A stretch of DNA of 6,255 nt from Anaerococcus sp. (GCA_030825745.1 JAPJPH010000055.1:1-6255); one strand, 5' to 3'; positions 1-6,253 are shown, counted from the stretch's first letter. Numbers and translations: made by a program. Notes: generated from the sequence alone by a model not told the origin.

Positions 1-661
1 TATAAAATGAGTATAAACCTTTTTTGCCATATTTTGAGCTATCACACATTAATATTGACTTTGAGGAATTTATAATCATTTTATTTTTAATTTTACCTTT
101 AATTTCAGAAGTAGAATATACAAAATTTGAATCAAACGCATCTGTTCCTAAAAAACATAAATCTGCATGAATTTTTGATAAATTTTCATATCCTTCTATA
201 GAAAGAGTTGTTCGTGTATCACTTTCTATATATCCGCCTAACATATATATAGATAAATTAGATTTTCCAGATAATCTATATGCTATCTCTAAATCGTAAG
301 TTATAATGTTAAGGTTTTCGAAATTTTCTATTATAGGTAGTAATGCTTGAGTAGTTGTACCTGCATCTAAAAATATATTTAAGTTATCATCTAGAAAGGT
401 TCCTGCAATTCTCGCGATATTTTTCTTATCTTCTATATTTTTTTCCATTTTATTTTCAACTTTTTCTGCCACAACATGACGATCAGAAAGAATTGCTCCA
501 CCGTGGGTTCTCTTTAGGAAATTTTCTTTTTCTAGATAGTTTAAATCTTTTCTAATAGTAACTTCTGATATATCTAACTCATTAGATAACTCAGATACGC
601 TAACTCGTTCATCTTTTTTTAATTTTGAAATAATATAATCATATCTTTCTTCATTAAACAT
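1..661 (-). CDS. DeoR-family transcriptional repressor of sugar metabolism (C-terminus cut by window edge)
   Basis: The reading frame opens at an ATG at 661 and runs off the left edge after 220 codons without a stop; DeoR proteins are usually about 250 residues, so roughly 30 are missing. Residues 1-56 form the DeoR winged helix-turn-helix: SELSNELDISEVTIRKDL is the recognition unit and RTHGGA (51-56) closes it. Residues 75-220 match the sugar-phosphate sensor domain, with DAGTTT (99-104) as the phosphate-binding loop, LGGY (141-144), LGTDAF (171-176) and CDSSKYGKKG (206-215). Such proteins are cytoplasmic repressors released from DNA by a phosphorylated sugar intermediate, and usually control an adjacent transport or kinase operon. 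That operon is probably downstream, beyond position 1, so the effector cannot be named. The ribosome site is poor: AAGGA lies about 16 nt upstream of the ATG. An in-frame TGA upstream and the absence of another start codon support this start. Confidence 0.93.
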   Translation of the reverse strand, partial: MFNEERYDYIISKLKKDERVSVSELSNELDISEVTIRKDLNYLEKENFLKRTHGGAILSDRHVVAEKVENKMEKNIEDKKNIARIAGTFLDDNLNIFLDAGTTTQALLPIIENFENLNIITYDLEIAYRLSGKSNLSIYMLGGYIESDTRTTLSIEGYENLSKIHADLCFLGTDAFDSNFVYSTSEIKGKIKNKMIINSSKSILMCDSSKYGKKGLYSFY

Positions 662-695
662 TTCGATTGATTTTGTTTCCTTCCGTTTTATTACG

Positions 696-729
696 ATTAT
701 ATTATATCACTTACTTCTTATTCGCGCAA
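696..729 (-). promoter_or_regulatory. Probable sigma-A promoter of the deoR-family gene
   Basis: On the minus strand a perfect TATAAT (701-706) is preceded by TG one base upstream (707-709), an extended -10. The -35-like TTGCGC (724-729) is only a 3/6 match but sits at the ideal 17-bp distance. A second TATAAT overlaps at 696-701. The predicted transcript starts near 690-694, giving a leader of about 30 nt. Confidence 0.6.
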
Positions 730-757
730 ATGTTTTCTTGATCATTTATTTACGCAA
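718..757 (-). repeat. Direct repeat pair upstream of the deoR-family gene, possible operator
   Basis: On the minus strand TTGCGTAAATAA (746-757) and TTGCGCGAATAA (718-729) agree at 10 of 12 positions, with starts 28 bp apart. The second copy contains the -35 element. DeoR-family repressors often bind direct repeats near their own promoter, so autoregulation is a reasonable inference. No binding site is proven, and the pair could be coincidence. Confidence 0.4.
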
Positions 758-759
758 GC

Positions 760-783
760 AAAAAGACGAGTTGCCTCGTCTTT
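760..783 (-). terminator. Rho-independent terminator of the suf operon
   Basis: On the minus strand the stem AAAGACGAG (775-783) pairs perfectly with CTCGTCTTT (762-770) around a GCAA tetraloop (771-774), and a five-T tract (760-764) follows. The stem begins inside the TAA stop of the small membrane gene, so the operon ends here with no spare sequence. On the plus strand the hairpin is followed by TTTATTT, so weak two-way activity is possible, although no plus-strand gene leads into it. Confidence 0.85.
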
Positions 784-985
784 ATTTGTGGTTATTTTTA
801 TATTGTTTATATTTTAGATAAGCACTAGCGCTTAGCATTATAGCTACTATTAGGATGATCCAGAAGAATGGTTTTTCTTTGGTGTATTGAATATAAGCTA
901 GGATATATAAAAGCAGGGCTGATATTATACTAGTTATAAACTCCAATTTGTCTATTTCTTCTTTTTTCATCTTAGATTGTCTCAT
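782..985 (-). CDS. Small two-helix membrane protein of unknown function, last gene of suf operon
   Basis: This 67-residue protein is not one I recognise. It has a charged N-terminus (MRQSKMKKEEIDKLE), a hydrophobic segment at about 16-34, a short loop TKEKPFF, a second hydrophobic segment at about 40-57, and a basic tail ending KYKQYKNNHK. This predicts a helical hairpin in the membrane with both ends inside, with no signal peptide and no cysteine or other obvious metal ligand. The ATG at 985 overlaps sufU by 14 nt and has GGAG 8 nt upstream, which favours it. The ATG at 970 (Met6) would instead start 1 nt after the sufU stop, like other junctions here, but has only a weak ribosome site. The shared terminator places it in the suf transcript. 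A role in Fe-S assembly is only guilt by association. Confidence 0.72.
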   Translation of the reverse strand: MRQSKMKKEEIDKLEFITSIISALLLYILAYIQYTKEKPFFWIILIVAIMLSASAYLKYKQYKNNHK

Positions 986-1391
986 CTAGTGTTCTCCATG
1001 AAAGGAGGGCACATTTTACTCTTTGTGGCATATTTTGGATGTTTTTGAAGGCTACTGCATCTTCTAGAAGTTCTAGTTCATCATCTGATACATCTTCTCT
1101 TTTTATCATCCTTATATATATATCTGCTAATTTTTTGGCCTCTTCTTTTGTTTTACCTACTATGATATCACACATTACTGATGTAGCCGCTTGGGATATA
1201 GAGCATCCTTCTCCTGTGAAGGCTGCTTCTTTTATGATATCTCCATCCATTTTTAATTGTAGAACTATTTCATCTCCACATGATGAGTTATGACCTGGTT
1301 CTGTGATATCTGCTTCTTTTAGCTCGTGTTTATTTTTTTGATTTCTTGAGTTTTCTAAGATTATTTGTGAGTAAATTTCTTCCATGTTCAT
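972..1391 (-). CDS. sufU: SufU zinc-dependent sulfur-transfer protein (IscU-like)
   Basis: SufU accepts persulfide sulfur from SufS in the cytoplasm and hands it towards the SufBCD scaffold. The zinc ligands of the family are all present: Cys38 and Asp40 in SSCGDEI, Cys63 in GEGCSISQA, and Cys127 in RVKCALLSW. The segment TSVMCDIIVGKTKEEAKKL after the second cysteine carries the insertion typical of SufU and absent from true IscU scaffolds. At 139 residues it is slightly shorter than the usual roughly 145-150. The usual N-terminal HYKNPRN and NPxCGD motifs are altered: it has ILENSRNQKN and NSSCGD, so the conserved prolines are gone. The ATG directly follows the sufS stop (TAGATG) and has no close ribosome site, with AAAGG about 15 nt upstream, so translation is probably coupled to sufS. 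A second ATG two codons in (1385) is an alternative start. Confidence 0.93.
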   Translation of the reverse strand: MNMEEIYSQIILENSRNQKNKHELKEADITEPGHNSSCGDEIVLQLKMDGDIIKEAAFTGEGCSISQAATSVMCDIIVGKTKEEAKKLADIYIRMIKREDVSDDELELLEDAVAFKNIQNMPQRVKCALLSWRTLDETI

Positions 1392-2612
1392 CTATAGGCC
1401 CATTACCTTTCTTACATTTTTAAGCTCTTTTGCAAAATTTTCTACTTCCTCTTTGGTATTATATATTGAAAAAGATGCTCTTGCTGTTGAGCTTACCTTT
1501 AAGTAGGTGTGTAGTGGCATAGCACAATGGTGACCGCTCCTTACGGCTATACCCTTGCTATCTATGATACTTGCTATATCGTGAGGATGGATATCATCAA
1601 AGGTAAAGCTTACTACTGTCCCTGCCTTATTATTTTGAGGATAGAAGATTTTTATCTTGTCTATATCTTTTATTAAATCATAGGCATATCTTGCTAGGTC
1701 ATGCTCGTACTTGCTTATATTTTCTATTCCAAGCTCATTTATATATTCTATGGCTGCCTTTAGTCCTATTACACCACCTACATTTGGAGTACCTGCCTCA
1801 AATCTTAATGGAGGATTTGCAAAAGTAGATTCTTGTTCATAAACATATTCTATCATATCTCCACCAAGGTTAAAAGGTTCTAACTCATCTAAAAGCTCAC
1901 TTTTTCCATAAAGTACACCTATGCCCATTGGAGCAAATAGTTTGTGGCCTGAAAATACTAGAAAATCACAGTCTATATCTCTTACATCTGTTTTTATATG
2001 AGGTATGAGTTGGGCCCCATCTACTATAAAGATTGCTCCAACTTCATGGGCCCATTGTCCAATTTTTTTCGAATCTATGGCCTCACCTGTTACATTTGAT
2101 GCCCCTGTTATAGAAACTATTTTTGTTTTTTCATTTATTTTTGATTTTAGGTCATCATAGTCTAGGCTATTTTCTTCTGTTAGGTAGGCATAGACTAGTT
2201 TTGCACCTGTTTTTTTGGCAACCATTTGCCAAGGTACTAGGTTTGCATGGTGCTCTAGGATGGATATTAGGATCTCATCGCCTTCTTTTAATTTATTTAG
2301 CCCATAGCTATAGGCTAGTAGGTTTAAGGATTCTGTTGATGATCTGGTAAATACTATCTCATTAGCACTTTTTGCACCAATAAATTCCTTTACTACTTCT
2401 CTAGTTTCCTCATATTTTTCAGTAGCCATCCAGGATAGGTAGTGGGCTCCTCTATGAGGGTTGGCATTTGAATACCTATAGTAGTCAGCTACCTTATCTA
2501 TTACTATATTTGGTTTTTGACTTGTTGCAGCTGTATCTAAGTATATAACATCCTTTCCTACCTTGGTTGAATCTAGGTAGGAAAAGTCATTTCTAATTTT
2601 TTCTATGTCCAT
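1392..2612 (-). CDS. sufS: SufS group II cysteine desulfurase
   Basis: SufS is a PLP-dependent enzyme that converts L-cysteine to L-alanine and holds the sulfur as a protein persulfide for Fe-S cluster synthesis. Full length at 406 residues. Key residues are visible: EHHAN (120-124) with the histidine that stacks on PLP, DGAQ (198-201) with the PLP-binding aspartate, the Schiff-base lysine K224 in SGHKLFAPMG, and the persulfide cysteine C363 in RSGHHCAMPLH, the group II (SufS/CsdA) signature. The IHPHD motif with His342 matches the histidine that, in Bacillus subtilis SufS, swaps onto the SufU zinc during transfer. That fits the sufU gene directly downstream. The ATG lies 1 nt after the sufD stop, and AAGGGAG about 4 nt upstream is a good ribosome site. 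Nothing in the frame suggests damage. Confidence 0.97.
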   Translation of the reverse strand: MDIEKIRNDFSYLDSTKVGKDVIYLDTAATSQKPNIVIDKVADYYRYSNANPHRGAHYLSWMATEKYEETREVVKEFIGAKSANEIVFTRSSTESLNLLAYSYGLNKLKEGDEILISILEHHANLVPWQMVAKKTGAKLVYAYLTEENSLDYDDLKSKINEKTKIVSITGASNVTGEAIDSKKIGQWAHEVGAIFIVDGAQLIPHIKTDVRDIDCDFLVFSGHKLFAPMGIGVLYGKSELLDELEPFNLGGDMIEYVYEQESTFANPPLRFEAGTPNVGGVIGLKAAIEYINELGIENISKYEHDLARYAYDLIKDIDKIKIFYPQNNKAGTVVSFTFDDIHPHDIASIIDSKGIAVRSGHHCAMPLHTYLKVSSTARASFSIYNTKEEVENFAKELKNVRKVMGL

Positions 2613-2613
2613 C

Positions 2614-3660
2614 TTACTCCCTTGTATTCATTTCATGAACTTTAGCCTTAAGTTTTTCTCTAAGCTTCTCATCTTCTATCTTATCTAGAGCTGGAGTAAA
2701 GTTTGCTTCAAGCATCATTGATTCTGCAACCTTTTTGCTAAATCCCCTGCTCATTATATAAAATAGCATTTCTTTATTTAGTCTACCAACACTTGCTGCG
2801 TGGTTTCCTGAAACATATTTTTCTTCATTTAGGAGGATTGGTGCAGTTTTATTTATTACTTCATCTGATAGCATCATAGAGTAATCTCCTATTTTACCAT
2901 CAGCTTCTAGGCAGCCTCTCTTAAGGTCTACTATTCCTTTAAAGTTTTTCTCTGCCCTGTCTCTAAGAGCCCCATTAAATAAGGCATCTGAGTCTGTTTC
3001 GTTTCCATAGTGGATATTGGTTGCTAATAAGTCTAGAAAATCATCATCTGCCTTAAAGTAAACTCCTTTTTGGCTAACCTTTGACCTATCACCTTTTAGG
3101 ATATTGGTATTGTTTACCAAGGACTTGCCAGCTCCTAGTTCTATATAATTGATATCTAAAAATGCATCATCTTCTAGGAAGGTTGCTATGGAATTTAGGT
3201 TTGTAGCAGTTTGTGACATATTGGTTACTACCACAAGTTTAACCCTAGCCCCCTTGGCTAGTCTTACTCTAATTTGAGAGTTTAAGAAAAATTTCTCCAT
3301 GCTATTATCATCATATATAGAAACTAAAAATGATGAGTTAGTATTCTCGTGGGCATTGATATCTATTGCTGATACTAGGATATCTTTATCCTTATTTAAG
3401 TCTAGATTAATATATTCAGTTTTGTTATCTTCTTTTATATCATAGTTTAGAGTGTAGTTTCTAAACTCTACATTTTCTTTGTTTATTTCTTCTGATAGGC
3501 CAATCTTATAAGGCTTGAAGGCCTTTGCCACTTCTTCTATTTGGTCAGCTTCACTATTTGAAATTTTAGTATTTTCTATTAGTTTTATACTATCATCTTT
3601 GATGTAGTTTAGACCAAGTGTAGCCCAGGTTGGCATTCTCATTTCATTAATTCTTGCCAT
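2614..3660 (-). CDS. sufD: SufD scaffold subunit of the SufBC2D complex
   Basis: SufD is the SufB paralogue that pairs with SufB and binds one SufC, forming the scaffold on which the cluster is built. The 348-residue protein has a divergent helical N-terminus, a beta-helix core (about 90-270) and the conserved C-terminal block: VSGNHAASVGRLN with His287, the equivalent of the E. coli SufD histidine at the SufB-SufD interface, followed by LFYIMSRGF (299-307). The region around 270-286 (NKTAPILLNEEKYVSG) matches the usual t-P-L-i...dV pattern. It lacks the cysteine cluster block seen in SufB, which separates the two paralogues. It is shorter than E. coli SufD (about 420), mostly at the N-terminus, as in many Firmicutes. 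The ATG overlaps the sufB stop by one base (TGATG) and AAGGAG lies 10 nt upstream. Confidence 0.93.
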   Translation of the reverse strand: MARINEMRMPTWATLGLNYIKDDSIKLIENTKISNSEADQIEEVAKAFKPYKIGLSEEINKENVEFRNYTLNYDIKEDNKTEYINLDLNKDKDILVSAIDINAHENTNSSFLVSIYDDNSMEKFFLNSQIRVRLAKGARVKLVVVTNMSQTATNLNSIATFLEDDAFLDINYIELGAGKSLVNNTNILKGDRSKVSQKGVYFKADDDFLDLLATNIHYGNETDSDALFNGALRDRAEKNFKGIVDLKRGCLEADGKIGDYSMMLSDEVINKTAPILLNEEKYVSGNHAASVGRLNKEMLFYIMSRGFSKKVAESMMLEANFTPALDKIEDEKLREKLKAKVHEMNTRE

Positions 3661-5072
3661 CAGCCATTTGCTCCTTCCAGCTCCATATCTATAAGTCTGT
3701 TCATCTCAACTGCATATTCTAGAGGTAGTTCTCTTGAAATTGGTTCAGCAAACCCTCTTACTATCATAGATTTGGCTTCTTCTTCAGGAATTCCTCTGCT
3801 CATTAGATAGAAGATTTGACCTTGGTCAATAGATCCTATTTTGGCCTCGTGACCACAGTCTACATCATCATTTCTAATGTCTAATACTGGGATTGTATCT
3901 GATTGAGATTCTGGTGATATCATTAGGTTCTCACAGTCTACAGTAGACCTAGATCCTGTTGAGTTTTTCTTCATTTGTACTAAAGACCTAGTCATTGATT
4001 TTCCAGCCCCAGCTGTTATTGACTTGGTTAGGGCTGTTGAGTAGGTGTTTGGAGCAAGGTGGATCATGGAGCAACCATTGTCTATATATTGACCATTTGA
4101 TGCAAAGGTAATTCCTGTATATTCTGCACTAGCTCCTTCTCCTGCAAGTACTGATGTTGGATATAGCATAGATACCTTAGATCCAAAGGATCCTGAAACC
4201 CAAACTACTTTACCACCTTCTTGGACTATGGCTCTTTTAGTATTTAGGTTATACATATTTCTAGACCAGTTTTCTATAGTTGAAAATCTTACTTCAGCAT
4301 TTTTTCCTACAAATATCTCTACACTACCAGCATGAAGATTTACTACATTATATCTAGGTGCTGAGCATCCTTCTATAAAGTGAACCTTGGCATTATCTTC
4401 TGCTATGATCATGGTATGTTCAAACTGACCTGCCCCTGGTGCATTTAGCCTGTAGTAGGATTGTAGAGGTATATCTACCTTTACTCCTTCTGGTACATAG
4501 ATTAGTGATCCACCTGACCATACTGCCCCATGTAGGGCTGCATATTTATGAAGGGTTGGTGGAATAGCCTTTTGGAAGTAGGCTTCTACTATATCCTCAT
4601 GCTCTTTTAGGGCTGTTGAGAAATCAACAAAGATAACCCCTTGGTCTGATAGGTGTTTTTGGATAGAATGGTAAACTTCCTCACTATCGTATTGAGCACC
4701 TACACCTGCTAGGGATTCTTGCTCTGACTTTGGAATACCTAATCTGTCAAAGGTATCCTTAATTTCTTCTGGTAGGGCATCCCAGTTTGTTTTTTTATCT
4801 GTATTTGGTTTTACATAGGTTGTGATATCTTTCATATCAAGTTCTGATAGGTCTGGTCCCCAGCTTGGATTATCTATCTTTTCATATAATTCTAGAGATT
4901 TTAGTCTCCTTCTTCTCATCCAATCAGGCTCACCCTTTTTATCAGAAATTTCATTTACTATATCAGCATCGATTCCTTTTTCTGTTATATCTGAATAAAC
5001 GAACTCATTAAAGAAGTCATAGTATCCTCTATCAAGCTCCTTTAATTGTTCTTCTATATTTATTTCTTTCAT
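3660..5072 (-). CDS. sufB: SufB scaffold subunit of the SufBC2D complex
   Basis: SufB is the main Fe-S scaffold of the SUF system; it takes sulfur from SufU and assembles the cluster at its interface with SufD. The 470-residue protein is full length. Family blocks appear in order: PDWMRRRRLKSLE (49-61), NWDALPEEIKDTFDRLGIP (96-114), LAGVGAQYDSE (121-131), YVPEGVKVDIPLQSYYR (192-208), EGCSAPRYNVVNLHAG (234-249) and FYLMSRGIPEEEA (421-433). Cys380 in STVDCENLMI and His408-Glu409 in CGHEAKIG correspond by motif to E. coli Cys405 and His433-Glu434, the residues needed for cluster formation. The sufC stop lies 3 nt upstream and no strong ribosome site is visible (only GAGTGGG and a distant AAGGA inside sufC), so translation is probably coupled to sufC. 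Coding quality is even throughout. Confidence 0.97.
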   Translation of the reverse strand: MKEINIEEQLKELDRGYYDFFNEFVYSDITEKGIDADIVNEISDKKGEPDWMRRRRLKSLELYEKIDNPSWGPDLSELDMKDITTYVKPNTDKKTNWDALPEEIKDTFDRLGIPKSEQESLAGVGAQYDSEEVYHSIQKHLSDQGVIFVDFSTALKEHEDIVEAYFQKAIPPTLHKYAALHGAVWSGGSLIYVPEGVKVDIPLQSYYRLNAPGAGQFEHTMIIAEDNAKVHFIEGCSAPRYNVVNLHAGSVEIFVGKNAEVRFSTIENWSRNMYNLNTKRAIVQEGGKVVWVSGSFGSKVSMLYPTSVLAGEGASAEYTGITFASNGQYIDNGCSMIHLAPNTYSTALTKSITAGAGKSMTRSLVQMKKNSTGSRSTVDCENLMISPESQSDTIPVLDIRNDDVDCGHEAKIGSIDQGQIFYLMSRGIPEEEAKSMIVRGFAEPISRELPLEYAVEMNRLIDMELEGANG

Positions 5073-5075
5073 AGT

Positions 5076-5807
5076 CTATACCCACTCATATCCTTCTTCT
5101 TCAATCTTATCCATTAGTGAGTCATCTCCTGTTTCAAGGATTTTTCCATCCTTTAGGATGTGAACATAATCTGCTTTAATATTAGCTAGTAATTCTCTAT
5201 GGTGGGTTATTATTACAACTGCATTATCTTCGCTTAGATAATCTTTTATACCCTTACTTACTATTCTAAGTGCATCTACGTCTAATCCTGAGTCTGTTTC
5301 ATCTAGGAGGGCTAGCTTTGGATTTAGCATTTTCATTTGCAAGATTTCAGATTTTTTCCTCTCACCACCAGAAAATCCAACATTTACATATCTACTTGCA
5401 TAATCACTAGCAAGTTTTAGATCTTCCATCTCTTTTTCTAGCTTTTTGTTATAGGATAGGATAGATGGTTTTTTGCCTGAGATTTGCTCTTCTGATATTC
5501 TTAAAAAATCATTTAGCTTAACTCCTGGTATTTCATCAGGGTGTTGGAAGCTCATGAAAATTCCTCTTCTAGCTCTTTTATCAACTGATTCTTCTGTAAT
5601 ATCTTCTCCCTCAAATTCAATCTTTCCCTCTGTTACTTCATAAATAGGGTTTGCCATTATTGTATTCATAAGAGTTGATTTTCCTGAACCATTTGAGCCC
5701 ATCACTACATGAACTTCTCCCTTGTTTATCTTTAGATCTATTCCTTTTAAAATCTCCTTATCTTCAACTGATACATGAAGATTTTCTATATTTAATAAAT
5801 TAGTCAT
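5076..5807 (-). CDS. sufC: SufC ATPase of the SufBC2D complex
   Basis: SufC is a soluble ABC-type ATPase that binds SufB and SufD; ATP-driven dimerisation opens the scaffold for iron and sulfur entry. It is not a membrane transporter component. Numbered from the chosen start, Walker A is GSNGSGKST (38-46), the Q-loop is SFQHPDE (86-92), the signature is FSGGERKKSEILQ (145-157), Walker B plus D-loop is LALLDETDSGLD (165-176), and the H-loop is ITHHREL (200-206). The VNVGFSGGE and DETDSGLDVDAL forms are SufC-specific. The frame extends two codons upstream to a GTG at 5813, but that GTG is part of the ribosome site AAAGAGGTG, whose GAGG sits 5 nt before the ATG at 5807. I therefore choose 5807 (243 residues). 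It is the first gene of the operon and follows a clear promoter. Confidence 0.96.
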   Translation of the reverse strand: MTNLLNIENLHVSVEDKEILKGIDLKINKGEVHVVMGSNGSGKSTLMNTIMANPIYEVTEGKIEFEGEDITEESVDKRARRGIFMSFQHPDEIPGVKLNDFLRISEEQISGKKPSILSYNKKLEKEMEDLKLASDYASRYVNVGFSGGERKKSEILQMKMLNPKLALLDETDSGLDVDALRIVSKGIKDYLSEDNAVVIITHHRELLANIKADYVHILKDGKILETGDDSLMDKIEEEGYEWV

Positions 5808-5818
5808 CTGCACCTCTT
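5807..5818 (-). promoter_or_regulatory. Ribosome binding site that fixes the sufC start
   Basis: On the minus strand AAAGAGGTGCA matches the anti-Shine-Dalgarno complement AAGGAGGTGA at most positions and places the ATG at 5807 5 nt after GAGG. The upstream GTG at 5813 overlaps this pairing region and has no ribosome site of its own, so it is unlikely to be the start. Confidence 0.7.
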
Positions 5819-5848
5819 TTTTGCTTTTATTTTTTCAAAAATCTATTT

Positions 5849-5887
5849 AAAGTATACTCTTTTACTAGGAATTATCAAATATACTCT
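5849..5887 (-). repeat. AGAGTATA direct repeat pair over the suf promoter, possible operator
   Basis: On the minus strand AGAGTATATTT (5877-5887) and AGAGTATACTT (5850-5860) agree at 10 of 11 positions with starts 27 bp apart. One copy abuts and overlaps the -35 and the other contains the -10. The inner copy holds the 8-bp palindrome AGTATACT (5851-5858). The placement suits a repressor that would block RNA polymerase. No regulator gene of the suf system lies in the window, and the AT-rich context makes chance similarity possible. Confidence 0.35.
5851..5878 (-). promoter_or_regulatory. Probable sigma-A promoter of the suf operon
   Basis: On the minus strand TTGATA (5873-5878, 5/6 to consensus) and TATACT (5851-5856, 5/6) are separated by 16 bp. 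Transcription would start near 5844, leaving a leader of about 37 nt before the sufC ATG. The leader is A-rich and holds no convincing stem, so control is more likely at the promoter than by a riboswitch. Confidence 0.65.
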
Positions 5888-5913
5888 GTTTTTATATTTA
5901 CCCTTTTAAACAC

Positions 5914-5942
5914 AAAAAAACGAGCTTTTCTAACCTCGTTTT
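5914..5942 (-). terminator. Rho-independent terminator of ptsH
   Basis: On the minus strand AAAACGAG (5935-5942) pairs with CTCGTTTT (5917-5924) around a 10-nt loop, and the T tract runs on to 5914 (seven T in total). It lies 15 nt after the ptsH stop and about 35 bp upstream of the suf promoter, so it separates the two transcription units. Confidence 0.83.
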
Positions 5943-5957
5943 ATGTAATGAATCTAT

Positions 5958-6224
5958 TTAATATTCTTCTAGTTTGTTCTCTATTAAGTCAACTAGTGAA
6001 TTAACAGCTTCTTGATCGCTATCACCATCTGCACTTATAGTAATTTCATCGCCATTTGAAGCACTCATGCTAAGAACTGACATGATAGATTTTGCATTAT
6101 AGCTTCTGCCGTCTTTCTTTACTGTTATATCACATGGGAATTTTACTGCTTGTCTGATAAAGATAGATGCTGGCCTTGCATGCAAACCTATTTCATTAGA
6201 AAGTGTAACTTTTTTCTCGTACAT
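5958..6224 (-). CDS. ptsH: HPr phosphocarrier protein of the phosphotransferase system
   Basis: HPr carries phosphate from enzyme I to the sugar-specific EIIA proteins in the cytoplasm, and in Firmicutes also signals carbon state when phosphorylated on serine. The 88-residue length is typical. The active-site His15 lies in GLHARPAS, with Arg17 beside it. The regulatory Ser46 lies in NAKSIMSVLSM, the motif recognised by HPr kinase/phosphorylase. A histidine rather than glutamine at 15 makes it HPr and not the Crh paralogue. The start ATG has a strong AAAGGAGGT ribosome site (6228-6236) 4 nt from the consensus core. No ptsI follows: a terminator comes 15 nt after the stop. Enzyme I may be encoded elsewhere or beyond the right edge. 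Nothing here shows how expression is controlled; no cre-like box is present in the short upstream piece. Confidence 0.97.
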   Translation of the reverse strand: MYEKKVTLSNEIGLHARPASIFIRQAVKFPCDITVKKDGRSYNAKSIMSVLSMSASNGDEITISADGDSDQEAVNSLVDLIENKLEEY

Positions 6225-6243
6225 AGTACCTCCTTTACTTTGT

Positions 6244-6253
6244 TTATATAATA
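6244..6253 (-). promoter_or_regulatory. Possible -10 element of ptsH
   Basis: On the minus strand TATTAT (6248-6253, 5/6 to consensus) lies about 24 nt upstream of the ptsH ATG, which would give a very short leader. The -35 would be outside the window, so this cannot be confirmed. Confidence 0.25.

Noticed and set aside
355..555. Plus-strand open frame of 66 codons, rich in Phe, Leu and Tyr
   Set aside because: It lies antisense within the DeoR-family gene, whose frame has clear domain motifs; the composition is that of a reverse-complement shadow, and there is no ribosome site.
1039..1293. Plus-strand open frame of 84 codons, Ser-rich
   Set aside because: Fully antisense to sufU, which has all its zinc ligands; the Ser run is the reverse of acidic codons.
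2123..2350. Plus-strand open frame of 75 codons
   Set aside because: Antisense to the conserved middle of sufS and resembles no protein.
5808..5813. GTG at 5813 as the sufC start
   Set aside because: The GTG is part of the ribosome binding sequence for the ATG at 5807 and has no site of its own.
5808..5848. Riboswitch or attenuator in the suf leader
   Set aside because: The predicted leader is only about 37 nt, A-rich and without a stable stem; TTTTTGAAAAA cannot form a useful hairpin.
5814..5913. IscR or Fur box upstream of sufC
   Set aside because: No match to the IscR type 1 or type 2 consensus or to a Fur palindrome; only the AGAGTATA repeats stand out.
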